From NCBI GenBank assembly GCA_964498075.1, contig CAZCGA010000146.1:1-15261 (forward strand): a stretch of DNA of 15,261 nucleotides. Direction: 5' to 3'. A program made the position numbers and the translations under genes. Position 1 is the stretch's first letter; each line of letters opens with the position of its first letter. The DNA comes from CAZCGA01 sp964498075. GTDB lineage: Bacteria; Desulfobacterota; Binatia; HRBIN30. The notes below the pieces were generated by a model. It worked only from the letters and a program-made list of their open reading frames with translations. It was not told the origin of the DNA and ran no database searches. Below are positions 6,780 through 14,393 of the stretch, one piece after another.

Positions 6780-9700
6780 ATGAAGACTCTTCTCGTGGCC
6801 AACCGAGGCGAGATCGCCGTGCGGATCATGCACGCGGCAGCGGAGCTGGGCATCCGTACCGTCGCGGTGTTCTCGGAGGACGATGCCCGCTCACTGCACG
6901 CGCAGAGGGCTGACGAAGCGCATCCGCTGCGCGGCGTGGGCGCTGCGGCCTATCTCGACAGCGCGCAGATCGTGGCCGTTGCCAAGCAGCGCGGCTGCGA
7001 CGCCATCCACCCGGGTTACGGCTTTCTCAGCGAGAATGCCGACTTCGCTCGGCGCTGCGTTGCCGAGGGAATCACCTTCGTCGGACCAGGTGCGGAGACG
7101 CTCGAGGTCTTCGGAGACAAGACTCGGGCGCGGGCGTTGGCAGAACGGTGCAGAGTTCCAGTGCTGAGGGGCAGCGCGAGCGCTGTGACCCTCGACGAGG
7201 CGAAGGGCTTTCTCGCGTCGCTGGGCCACGGCGGCGCGATGCTGATCAAGGCGGTGGCCGGCGGCGGCGGCCGCGGCATGCGGGCGGTGCGCCACGTCGA
7301 AGAGATCGAGAATGCGTATGCGCGCTGCCGCTCGGAGGCGCTGCAGGCGTTCGGAAACGGCGAGGTGTACGCCGAGCAGCTGATGCCGCGTGGCCGACAC
7401 ATCGAGGTGCAAATCGTCGGTGACGGCACCGGCGCCGTCAGCCATCTCGGCGAGCGCGAATGCAGCATCCAGCGGCGGCATCAGAAGCTCGTCGAGATTG
7501 CACCGTGTCCAAGCTTGTCACCCGAGCTGCGCGCGCGCATCACCGCGGATGCGGTGCGCATGGCCGAGGCGGTGCGTTACCACAACGCCGGCACGTTCGA
7601 ATTCCTGGCCGACGCCGACGCAATGGATTCCCCCTCCGTACCGAGGAGGGGCCCAGCGGGAGGTGCGTACGCCTTCATCGAGGCCAACCCCAGACTGCAG
7701 GTCGAGCACACCGTGACCGAAGAGGTGATCGGCATCGACTTGGTGCGCATCCAGCTGCAGCTCGCCTCCGGCCGCTCGTTGGCGGAGCTGGGCTTGGAGC
7801 AGGCTCATGTGCCCACACCGCGCGGCTTCGCGGTGCAGGTACGCATCAATACCGAGACGATGAGCGTGGACGGCATTGCCCGGCCCGCGGGTGGAACGCT
7901 GGTGGTGTTCGAGCTGCCATCGGGTCACGGCGTGCGCACCGACACGTGCGGCTACATCGGCTACCAGACCAATCCCAACTTCGACTCGTTGCTCGCCAAG
8001 CTGATCGGACATTCGACATCGCCGCACTTCGCCGACGCGGTCGTACGAACGGTCCGTGCGCTGGGTGAATTGAAGATCGAAGGCGTGCGCACCAACATTT
8101 CGTTTCTCCAGAGGTTGTTGCAGCACCCGGACTTCGTGGCCAATCGCATCGACACGCGCTTCGTCGAAGACCACATCGCCGAGCTAGCAGCGCCTGATGA
8201 CTCCGACCCCCTCCTGACGAGACTGTCGATTTTCTCGCAAACAGTGCTTCGACAAGCTCAGCACGAGCGGTTGGGGATTCAATTTCAAAGAAGAATTCCG
8301 CTCACCCTGAGCTTGTCGAAGGGTCTGCCTCGCGTTTATCGACAGTCTCTGACGAAGGAGGGGGCAAGGGGGAGGTCGTTCGCCGGCGCCAAGGTCGACG
8401 CAACCGACCCCCTCGCCGTGCTGCACTACGGCAAGGCCGAGGGCCACGCGCCGACGCCGGCCCATGCCGCTGAGGCGGTGCCAATGCCACCGACGTACGA
8501 CGCGGCCGGGCTGGAGGACACCGTTGTGATGCACGCACCCATGCAGGGCACCATCGTCAGCGTCGAGGTGAGCGAAGGCGAGGCGGTGCGCCAGGGCCAG
8601 GCCGTTTTGGTCATGAACGCGATGAAGATGGAGCACGTTGTCCCTGCGCCGGCCAGCGGCGTGGTGCGGCGGCTCGCGGTGGCGGAGGGTGACACCGTGC
8701 CCGAGGGACATCCGCTCGCGTTCATCGACGCGCGCGAGGTCGATCTCTCGGATGCGGAGGCGTCGGCACAGACCGATCTCGATCACGTGCGCGCCGATCT
8801 CGCCGAGGTGCAGCAGCGCCACGCCTTCACGCTCGATGCGGCGCGGGCGGACGCCGTCGCACGGCGCAGGAAGACCGGACAGCGGACCGCACGGGAGAAC
8901 ATCGCCGACCTCTGCGACCCGGGAACCTTCGTAGAGTACGGCGCGCTGCAGGTCGCGGCGCAGCGACAGCGCCGCTCCATCGAAGACCTGATCGAGCGCA
9001 CGCCGGCCGACGGGTTGGTCGCCGGGATTGGCCGCGTGAACGGCCACCTTTTCGACGACGCGAAGGCGCAGTGCGCCATCTTATCCTACGACTACACGGT
9101 ACTGGCGGGCACCCAGGGCTTCCAGAACCACCGCAAGAAGGATCGGATGTTCGCGCTGGCGGAGCGCTTGCGCATCCCCGTGGTATTCTTCACCGAGGGC
9201 GGCGGCGGACGTCCGGGTGACACGGATGCGCCGGGCGTGGCCGGACTCGACTGCATGGCTTTCTATCTCTTCGGCAAGCTGAGCGGGCTGGTGCCGCTGG
9301 TCGGCATCAACTCCGGCCGCTGTTTCGCAGGTAACGCTGCGCTGCTTGGTTGCTGCGATGTCGTCATCGCCACCGCGAACTCCAACATCGGCATGGGCGG
9401 CCCGGCGATGATCGAAGGCGGTGGGCTCGGCGTGTTCCGTCCCGAAGAGGTCGGGCCGACGTCGGTCCAGGTGTCCAACGGCGTCGTCGATGTTGCCGTG
9501 AAGGACGAGGCGGAGGCGGTGAGCGTGGCGAAGCAGTACCTCTCCTACTTTCAGGGCCCGATCACGCAGTGGGAATGTACCGACCAGCGTTTACTGCGCG
9601 GCATCATCCCGGAGAACCGGCTGCGGGTCTACGAAGTGCGATCAGTCATCGAGACGCTCGCGGACACCGGCTCCGTGTTGGAGCTCCGCCGCCACTTCGG

Positions 9701-10343
9701 TCTCGGCATGATCACCGCGTTCATCCGCATCGAGGGCCGTCCGGTGGGTGTGATCGCGAACAACCCGAAGCACCTGTCAGGCGCCATCGACAGCCCGGGT
9801 GCGGACAAGGCCGCGCGGTTCATGCAGCTGTGCGACGCGTTCGACATCCCAATCCTATCACTCTGCGACACACCGGGGATCATGGTCGGCCCGGAGGTCG
9901 AGACGACGGCGCTGGTCCGGCACGCCTGTCGGATGTTCGTGATTGGCGCAAGCGTGAGCGTACCGGCCTTCACCATCGTCCTGCGCAAGGGCTACGGCTT
10001 GGGCGCGCAAGCGATGGCGGGCGGCAGCTTCAAAGCCCCGCTGTTTACGGTCGCCTGGCCCACCGGTGAGTTCGGCGGTATGGGCCTCGAAGGGGCGGTG
10101 AAGCTCGGCTTCCGCAAAGAGCTGGCGGCCGTCGAGGATCCGGCGGAGCGTAAGCAACTGTTCGATCACATGGTCGCCCGCGCCTACGAGCACGGCAAAG
10201 GTCTGAACATGGCCTCGCACTTCGAGATCGATGATGTGATCGACCCGGCGGAGTCGCGCCAGTGGGTGATGAGCTTGCTGCGTTCGGTGCCGTCACCGGC
10301 ACCGCGCAGCCGCAAGAAGCGTCCCTGCGTCGATACGTGGTGA
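6780..10343 (+). CDS. Single-chain biotin-dependent acyl-CoA carboxylase (BC-BCCP-CT fusion)
   Basis: A 1187-residue enzyme carrying all activities needed to carboxylate an acyl-CoA using ATP, bicarbonate and covalently bound biotin. The biotin carboxylase domain covers about residues 1-460: LLVANRGEIAVRI at the N-terminus, K157 and GGGGRGM (161-167) of the ATP-grasp, and EANPRLQVEHTVTEE from E301. The biotinyl domain (about 575-655) has the biotin site AMKM with K616. The carboxyltransferase domain (about 690-1180) contains FFTEGGGGRPGDTD, INSGRCFAGNAALLGCCD, and CDTPGIMVGPEVETTALVRH. The architecture matches the single-chain long-chain acyl-CoA carboxylases known from mycobacteria and other bacteria, which usually have somewhat under 1100 residues. 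The excess length includes two in-frame repeat insertions (about 283-296 and 476-533). The preferred acyl chain is not readable. The ATG at 6780 gives the canonical N-terminus. Confidence 0.93.
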   Translation: MKTLLVANRGEIAVRIMHAAAELGIRTVAVFSEDDARSLHAQRADEAHPLRGVGAAAYLDSAQIVAVAKQRGCDAIHPGYGFLSENADFARRCVAEGITFVGPGAETLEVFGDKTRARALAERCRVPVLRGSASAVTLDEAKGFLASLGHGGAMLIKAVAGGGGRGMRAVRHVEEIENAYARCRSEALQAFGNGEVYAEQLMPRGRHIEVQIVGDGTGAVSHLGERECSIQRRHQKLVEIAPCPSLSPELRARITADAVRMAEAVRYHNAGTFEFLADADAMDSPSVPRRGPAGGAYAFIEANPRLQVEHTVTEEVIGIDLVRIQLQLASGRSLAELGLEQAHVPTPRGFAVQVRINTETMSVDGIARPAGGTLVVFELPSGHGVRTDTCGYIGYQTNPNFDSLLAKLIGHSTSPHFADAVVRTVRALGELKIEGVRTNISFLQRLLQHPDFVANRIDTRFVEDHIAELAAPDDSDPLLTRLSIFSQTVLRQAQHERLGIQFQRRIPLTLSLSKGLPRVYRQSLTKEGARGRSFAGAKVDATDPLAVLHYGKAEGHAPTPAHAAEAVPMPPTYDAAGLEDTVVMHAPMQGTIVSVEVSEGEAVRQGQAVLVMNAMKMEHVVPAPASGVVRRLAVAEGDTVPEGHPLAFIDAREVDLSDAEASAQTDLDHVRADLAEVQQRHAFTLDAARADAVARRRKTGQRTARENIADLCDPGTFVEYGALQVAAQRQRRSIEDLIERTPADGLVAGIGRVNGHLFDDAKAQCAILSYDYTVLAGTQGFQNHRKKDRMFALAERLRIPVVFFTEGGGGRPGDTDAPGVAGLDCMAFYLFGKLSGLVPLVGINSGRCFAGNAALLGCCDVVIATANSNIGMGGPAMIEGGGLGVFRPEEVGPTSVQVSNGVVDVAVKDEAEAVSVAKQYLSYFQGPITQWECTDQRLLRGIIPENRLRVYEVRSVIETLADTGSVLELRRHFGLGMITAFIRIEGRPVGVIANNPKHLSGAIDSPGADKAARFMQLCDAFDIPILSLCDTPGIMVGPEVETTALVRHACRMFVIGASVSVPAFTIVLRKGYGLGAQAMAGGSFKAPLFTVAWPTGEFGGMGLEGAVKLGFRKELAAVEDPAERKQLFDHMVARAYEHGKGLNMASHFEIDDVIDPAESRQWVMSLLRSVPSPAPRSRKKRPCVDTW
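7631..7665. repeat. Short GC-rich palindromic element in frame inside the biotin carboxylase domain
   Basis: CCCCTCC (7631-7637), seven loop bases and GGAGGGG (7645-7651) form a perfect 7-bp hairpin, followed by a GGGAGGT tail. It encodes roughly residues 283-296 (DSPSVPRRGPAGG) between FLADADAM and AYAFIEANPRL. Homologous biotin carboxylases, as I recall them, have only a few residues there. The right half (7645-7665) matches 8357-8377 of the linker element at 17 of 21 positions, so both are probably copies of one repeat family. Confidence 0.6.
8207..8377. repeat. 158-bp imperfect palindrome (MITE/REP-like) inserted in frame in the carboxylase gene
   Basis: The arms of 8207-8364 are reverse complements around one centre near 8284. 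GAGACTGTCGAT at 8219-8230 matches 8338-8349. CTTCGACAAGCTCA at 8247-8260 matches 8308-8321. GAGCGG at 8265 matches CCGCTC at 8298. The outer CCCCCTCCT (8207) pairs with AGGAGGGGG (8356), slightly off-centre, and a tail CAAGGGGGAGGTC runs to 8377. The CTTCGACAAGCTCA...TGAGCTTGTCGAAG core is the type seen in repeats dispersed through many bacterial genomes, usually between genes. Here it is translated as about residues 476-533 (including VLRQAQHERL and LTLSLSKG) in the linker between the biotin carboxylase and biotinyl domains, with no stop and no frameshift. Confidence 0.85.
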
Positions 10344-10362
10344 GGTCGTCCGCCCATGGGGC

Positions 10363-10383
10363 TTGACTAAACAAGTTTTGTTT
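10363..10383. promoter_or_regulatory. Promoter/operator-like site upstream of the Cys-rich lipoprotein
   Basis: TTGACT (10363-10368), a good -35-like hexamer, is followed directly by the perfect palindrome AAACAA-GTT-TTGTTT (10369-10383). This AT-rich patch stands out in a GC-rich region, in the 93-bp gap between the carboxylase stop and the lipoprotein start. A repressor of TetR type could bind such a site and block a promoter here. No clear -10 hexamer was found at normal spacing, and no adjacent regulator gene is present. Confidence 0.4.
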
Positions 10384-10436
10384 GGCACGCTAACGCGCGA
10401 AGTCGCTTGCAGCGACACGGAGTGGAAGGAGTCGAC

Positions 10437-12041
10437 ATGCGCCAAGCTTCGAGGATCGCGTGCATCGTGGCATTCGGGCTCGTCCTGTCCGCCTGCGGCG
10501 GTTCCGGCGGCGGCGGGACCGTGCCGGCCGGAGATTTGGCCTGCGCCGATCCGGGCTGCGGGCGTGAGACGCTGCCGCCGGCACCGCTGGTGTGTGGAGG
10601 GGCGGAGGCAGCGACGTGTCCGCAAGGATACCGCTGTGTCGACGAGCCGGCGGACAGTTGCGATGCCGCCACCGGCGTCGATTGCGCCGGGATCTGCGTG
10701 CTCGGCGAAGAGCTGCCGCGTTGCGGCGAACTCTTGGGACCGTCCTGCCCCGCCGGCTCCGTCTGCGCGGATGATCCGGCTGACGCCTGCGAGGGCGGTC
10801 CCGCCGTGGATTGTCCGGGCATCTGCCGGCCGGAGGCCGACGGCGACTGTTCGACCGACGCCGAGTGTCCGGAGCTGGATGTTCCATGCACGATCTGCGC
10901 TGACGGCTCCGAGAGCTGCCCCCACAGCCGCTGCGAGCTGGGGAAGTGTACGGTGGACTTCAAGCCGTGTTCGGAGGCGCAGGTGTGCGGCGGCATCGCG
11001 GGGCTGGTATGCCCGGCGGGCTTCGAGTGCATCGACGACCCGAGCGACGGGTGTGACCCAAATGACGGCGGGGCCGACTGCCCAGGCCGCTGCGAGCCGG
11101 CGCCCGCCGGGGAGTGCAAGACGGACGCGGAGTGCCCGCTGCTGCGCGCGCCGTGCAGCGTCTGCGCTGACGGCACCGAAGCCTGTCCCCGTTTCTTCTG
11201 TGACGGCGGCCGCTGCAGCGTCGTCTTCCCGACGTGTTCGACGCCGGGAGGTTGCCGCGATGACAGCGAGTGCAAGCCGGGCGACGTCTGTGTCCACGAC
11301 CCCAACACGTGCGACCCCGCTACCGGCGCCACGCCCTGCGCAGACGTGTGCGTCCCGGACACCAAGCCACGTCCGTGCGGAGGCCTTGTCGGAGCGACTT
11401 GCCCGGCGGGCTTCGAATGCGTCGACGACCGCCGTGACGAGTGCGACCCAGATTCGGGAGGCGCCGATTGTCCGGGCGTGTGTATGCCCGCGACGACCCC
11501 ACAGTGCCGAGCGGACGACGAATGCCCGCACGTGCTCGCGCCCTGCAGCCTGTGCGCCGACGGCTCGTACGCTTGCCCGCGTTCACAGTGCCGGGAGGGC
11601 GTGTGCAGCGTCGTGTTCGAGGCGTGCACCGGGCCAGGCTTCTGCGGCGGGATTGCCGGGTTTTCATGCCCGCCCGGGTCCACCTGCATTGACGATCCCA
11701 AAGATGACTGCGATCCGAATCAGGGTGGCGCCGACTGTGGTGGCGTGTGTGTCCGTGAAGAGGAGCCGCAACGCTGTGGCGGGTTCACGGGAGAGCCGTG
11801 TCCCGCGGGCTACGAATGCCTCGACGATGCGCGGGACGACTGCGACCCCGCCGCCGGTGGTGCCGATTGTCCGGGCATCTGCCGGCCAGCGCCCAGTCCG
11901 GTGTGCACGAGCGACGCCGACTGTCCCGTGATCGGGGCGCCGTGCCGACTCTGTGCGGACGGGTCGGCTGCCTGCCCACGCTCGTTCTGTGACGCCGGGA
12001 AGTGCAGGGCCGAGTTCGAAACCTGTAAGGGCGAGCAGTGA
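10437..12041 (+). CDS. Cysteine-rich modular lipoprotein of unknown function
   Basis: A 534-residue predicted lipoprotein. The start at 10437 has a strong Shine-Dalgarno AAGGAG six bases upstream and gives a lipoprotein signal peptide (MRQASRIACIVAFGLVLSAC; lipobox LSAC, C20) followed by a Gly-rich spacer. The frame also allows ATG 10407, which lacks a good site. The rest is two alternating modules. Type A, about 40 residues with six Cys, fits CGGxxGxxCPxGxxCxDDPxDxCDPxxGGADCPGxC. Type B, about 45 residues with eight Cys, fits CxxDxECPxxxxPCxxCADG, then ACPxxxCxxGxC and a last Cys. The order is A A B A B A A B A A B; the first two A and the fourth A are the most diverged. Even Cys counts suggest disulfide-bonded domains outside the cytoplasm. 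I do not recognise a named family. Codon use and GC match the neighbours. Confidence 0.85.
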   Translation: MRQASRIACIVAFGLVLSACGGSGGGGTVPAGDLACADPGCGRETLPPAPLVCGGAEAATCPQGYRCVDEPADSCDAATGVDCAGICVLGEELPRCGELLGPSCPAGSVCADDPADACEGGPAVDCPGICRPEADGDCSTDAECPELDVPCTICADGSESCPHSRCELGKCTVDFKPCSEAQVCGGIAGLVCPAGFECIDDPSDGCDPNDGGADCPGRCEPAPAGECKTDAECPLLRAPCSVCADGTEACPRFFCDGGRCSVVFPTCSTPGGCRDDSECKPGDVCVHDPNTCDPATGATPCADVCVPDTKPRPCGGLVGATCPAGFECVDDRRDECDPDSGGADCPGVCMPATTPQCRADDECPHVLAPCSLCADGSYACPRSQCREGVCSVVFEACTGPGFCGGIAGFSCPPGSTCIDDPKDDCDPNQGGADCGGVCVREEEPQRCGGFTGEPCPAGYECLDDARDDCDPAAGGADCPGICRPAPSPVCTSDADCPVIGAPCRLCADGSAACPRSFCDAGKCRAEFETCKGEQ

Positions 12042-12059
12042 GACCCAAGCTGTGGGTGA

Positions 12060-14354
12060 CTAGGAATTGGCTCGGTCGGACAACCTCTCCAGCACTTGAT
12101 CCAACGCGATGGGATCGACGGGTTTGATCAGGTGCATGTCAAAGCCCGCTTCCCGAGCCCGGCGCCGGTCTTCTTCTCGGTCATAGCCGGTGAGCGCGAT
12201 GAGACACGCGGAGCTGAGCGCCGCGTCGTTGCGCATCACCCTGGCGACGCCAAACCCATCCATCCCGCCCGGGAGGCCGATGTCGCACAAGACCACTTCA
12301 GGACGAAACTGTCGCGCGGTTTCGATTCCGGCACGACCCGTATGGGCCAACACGACTTGATGCCCGTCCGCCTCGAGGAGGTACTTCATGCTCTCGGCCA
12401 CCTCGATGTTGTCTTCGATCACCAGCACGCGACGGGACCGCTGCCCGGCAGGCTTGCACGCCGGGATTGCCAGCGGCCGCTCCGGCGCGGGTGCAAGCGG
12501 GAGCCGGATGGTGAACTCCGAGCCGGCTCCCAACCCGGCGCTGAAGGCCTGCACCGTGCCGCCATGCAGCTCCACCAACCCTTTGACCAAGGCCAGCCCC
12601 AGCCCCAACCCGCCTCGGCTGCGGTCGAGGCTGTGGTCCGCTTGGCTGAAAGTCTCAAACACGCGCCCCAGAATGTCCGGCTCCATGCCGATGCCGGTGT
12701 CGCGGATACTGAGGATCGCGGCGCGGCCGTCGGCCTCCATGGTGAGCCTTACGGTCACCTGCCCGCCGGGGTTGGTGAACTTGCTGGCGTTGTGCAGCAG
12801 GTTGCCTACAGCTTGCGACAGGCGGGTCGGATCAGCCTGCACCCACATCGGCCGAGCAGGCAGACCTAACGTCAGGGTGAGTCCTATCGCGTCCAACGTC
12901 GCCCGGTAGTCCTCCCCTGCAAGGCGCACCAACTGCGCGAGATCGACCACCTCCTGATGGAGTGACACCTTGCCGCGGGCAATGCGCGACACGTCCAGCA
13001 GGTCGTCGAGCAGGCGGGTCATGTGCGTGACCTGACGCTCGATCATCTCGCGCGCCCGCTCGAGACGCGGCTCGTTGGGCACCAGGCTCCGCAAGACGTG
13101 CACCGCGTTGCGAATCGGGCTCAACGGGTTGCGCAGCTCGTGGGCGAGCATGGCGAGAAACTCGTCCTTTTGGCGGTTGGCTTCCTGCAACGCCACCTCG
13201 GCCCGCTTGCGTTGGATCGCCACGGCCAAGACGTTCGCCACGGCGGAGAGAAAGCTGACATCGTCGTCCGTAAACGACCGCGGTCGAGTCGCGTACGTGC
13301 CCAGCACACCGTAGTGGCGGCCAGCATCCCCCGCGACGACAGCGCTCATTCCGCTGATCACCCCGTGGTCGTGCAACCGCGTGGAGCCGGCGAAGCGGGT
13401 CTCGCTCCGCAGATCGGTAATGACCACTAGCGCGGCCGATGCCAGGGTGTGGCCGGCGAGAAAGTTCGTTTCGACACCCTCCGTCGCGCGGTCCATGCGT
13501 CCCGGCTTCCACCCGACGCCGGCTCTGAGTATGAGCCCTCGGGCGTCCGACACGAGCTCCAGCACCTCGCACATGTCCGTCCCGAGCGTGCGGGTCACGT
13601 ACGCCGCGGCTTCATTCATCAACGACTGCAGGTCACGGCCGCCGAGCGCCGTCTCGCTGAGCCGCGCAATCGCTTCATGCTGTCGTGCGCGAGCGGCGGC
13701 CTGCTCCTCTGCACGGCGACGTTCACTGACGTCCCGAAAGACCATCACGACGCCGACGATCGTTCCTTCCTGATCCTTGATGGGTGCGGCACTGTCATCG
13801 ATGGGCCTTTCCGTCCCATCTTTGGCCAACAGCACCGTGTGATTGCCCAGCCCTACAATCCGCCCGTCGCGCAGGGCCCGGCGCGCAGGACTTTCGGCCG
13901 GCTGCTGCGTCTGCTCATTCGTGATGCGAAAGACCTCGTCCAGGTCTCGGCCGATCGCCTCGTGTTCTTTCCAGCCCGTCAAGGTCTCCGCCACGGCGTT
14001 GAGCGAGACGACGGTCGCGCCGGCGTCGGTCACCAGCACCCCATCACCGATACTCGCGAGGGTCACGCGCCAGCGTTCGGCTTGAGCGCGCAGCGCCTCG
14101 TCCGCCTGCCTGACCTGGCGCAGGATCATCCACGACACCAGGACGCCCGTCACCAACAGCAACGCGGTCGCGGCGTACGTGACCTGGAGCAGTCGCCGTT
14201 CGAGCCAGCGGTTCCCTTCGCCGAGTGTGCGGGAAAAATCGTCCTCCAGTCCGGTCAGCCGTTCATTCAGAGTTTCCACCGCCTCGATGATGCGACCGAT
14301 GCGCTCCGCGTCGAACTGCCCGGAAGCAATCGAGGCATGCAGGTCGTCGCCCAA
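12060..14354 (-). CDS. Hybrid sensor histidine kinase, C-terminal part (TM2-PAS-GAF-HisKA-HATPase-REC), cut off by an in-frame TAG
   Basis: Numbering is for the conceptual 921-residue protein starting at 14825. This part has the end of the periplasmic region, TM2 (about 212-235), a PAS domain (252-367; ASIGDGVLVTDAGATVVSLN), a GAF domain (about 381-542), HisKA (552-617) with H562 in LAHELRNPLSPIRN, and HATPase_c with N679 (LLHNASKF), DTGIG at 709 and GGLGLGLALV. It ends in a receiver domain (799-917) with phosphoacceptor D848 (LCDIGLPGG), LTGY and IKPVDP. All catalytic residues are intact, so phosphorylation would run from H562 to D848. The frame is open back to 14390, immediately after TAG 14391-14393. 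The only nearby start is a TTG at 14354 inside the sensor region, so independent expression is doubtful. It converges on the lipoprotein gene, 18 bases stop to stop. Confidence 0.88.
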   Translation of the reverse strand: MGDDLHASIASGQFDAERIGRIIEAVETLNERLTGLEDDFSRTLGEGNRWLERRLLQVTYAATALLLVTGVLVSWMILRQVRQADEALRAQAERWRVTLASIGDGVLVTDAGATVVSLNAVAETLTGWKEHEAIGRDLDEVFRITNEQTQQPAESPARRALRDGRIVGLGNHTVLLAKDGTERPIDDSAAPIKDQEGTIVGVVMVFRDVSERRRAEEQAAARARQHEAIARLSETALGGRDLQSLMNEAAAYVTRTLGTDMCEVLELVSDARGLILRAGVGWKPGRMDRATEGVETNFLAGHTLASAALVVITDLRSETRFAGSTRLHDHGVISGMSAVVAGDAGRHYGVLGTYATRPRSFTDDDVSFLSAVANVLAVAIQRKRAEVALQEANRQKDEFLAMLAHELRNPLSPIRNAVHVLRSLVPNEPRLERAREMIERQVTHMTRLLDDLLDVSRIARGKVSLHQEVVDLAQLVRLAGEDYRATLDAIGLTLTLGLPARPMWVQADPTRLSQAVGNLLHNASKFTNPGGQVTVRLTMEADGRAAILSIRDTGIGMEPDILGRVFETFSQADHSLDRSRGGLGLGLALVKGLVELHGGTVQAFSAGLGAGSEFTIRLPLAPAPERPLAIPACKPAGQRSRRVLVIEDNIEVAESMKYLLEADGHQVVLAHTGRAGIETARQFRPEVVLCDIGLPGGMDGFGVARVMRNDAALSSACLIALTGYDREEDRRRAREAGFDMHLIKPVDPIALDQVLERLSDRANS

Positions 14355-14390
14355 CTGCCGCAGCTGGCCGATCAGGGCATCGCCTTGGGT

Positions 14391-14393
14391 CTA
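14391..14393 (-). other. In-frame amber codon interrupting the histidine kinase
   Basis: On the minus strand the kinase reads ...YLDKAIDI-TAG-TQGDALIGQL.... Both sides are in the same frame and coding throughout. In homologous sensors, as I recall them, this spot is usually Trp (IWTEGDxLI), so a TGG-to-TAG transition would explain it. TAG is also the normal stop of vapB, vapC and of this kinase itself at 12060-12062, so a general reassignment of amber in this organism is unlikely. Confidence 0.75.

Noticed and set aside
6600..6833. N-terminal extension of the leftward MFS gene up to 6833
   Set aside because: The 78 extra residues are hydrophilic, unlike MFS N-termini. They would overlap the start of the carboxylase gene and include its promoter region.
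10367..11701. Long minus-strand ORF (444 codons) across the lipoprotein gene
   Set aside because: It is antisense to the Cys-rich lipoprotein, whose signal peptide, ribosome binding site and module repeats are convincing. The antisense product is a Ser/Pro/His-rich low-complexity shadow; its apparent repeats only mirror the modules on the other strand.
10591..12035. Direct repeats considered as a CRISPR or satellite array
   Set aside because: The periodicity is at protein level (Cys-rich modules of about 40-45 residues). The DNA copies are diverged and there are no identical repeats with unique spacers.
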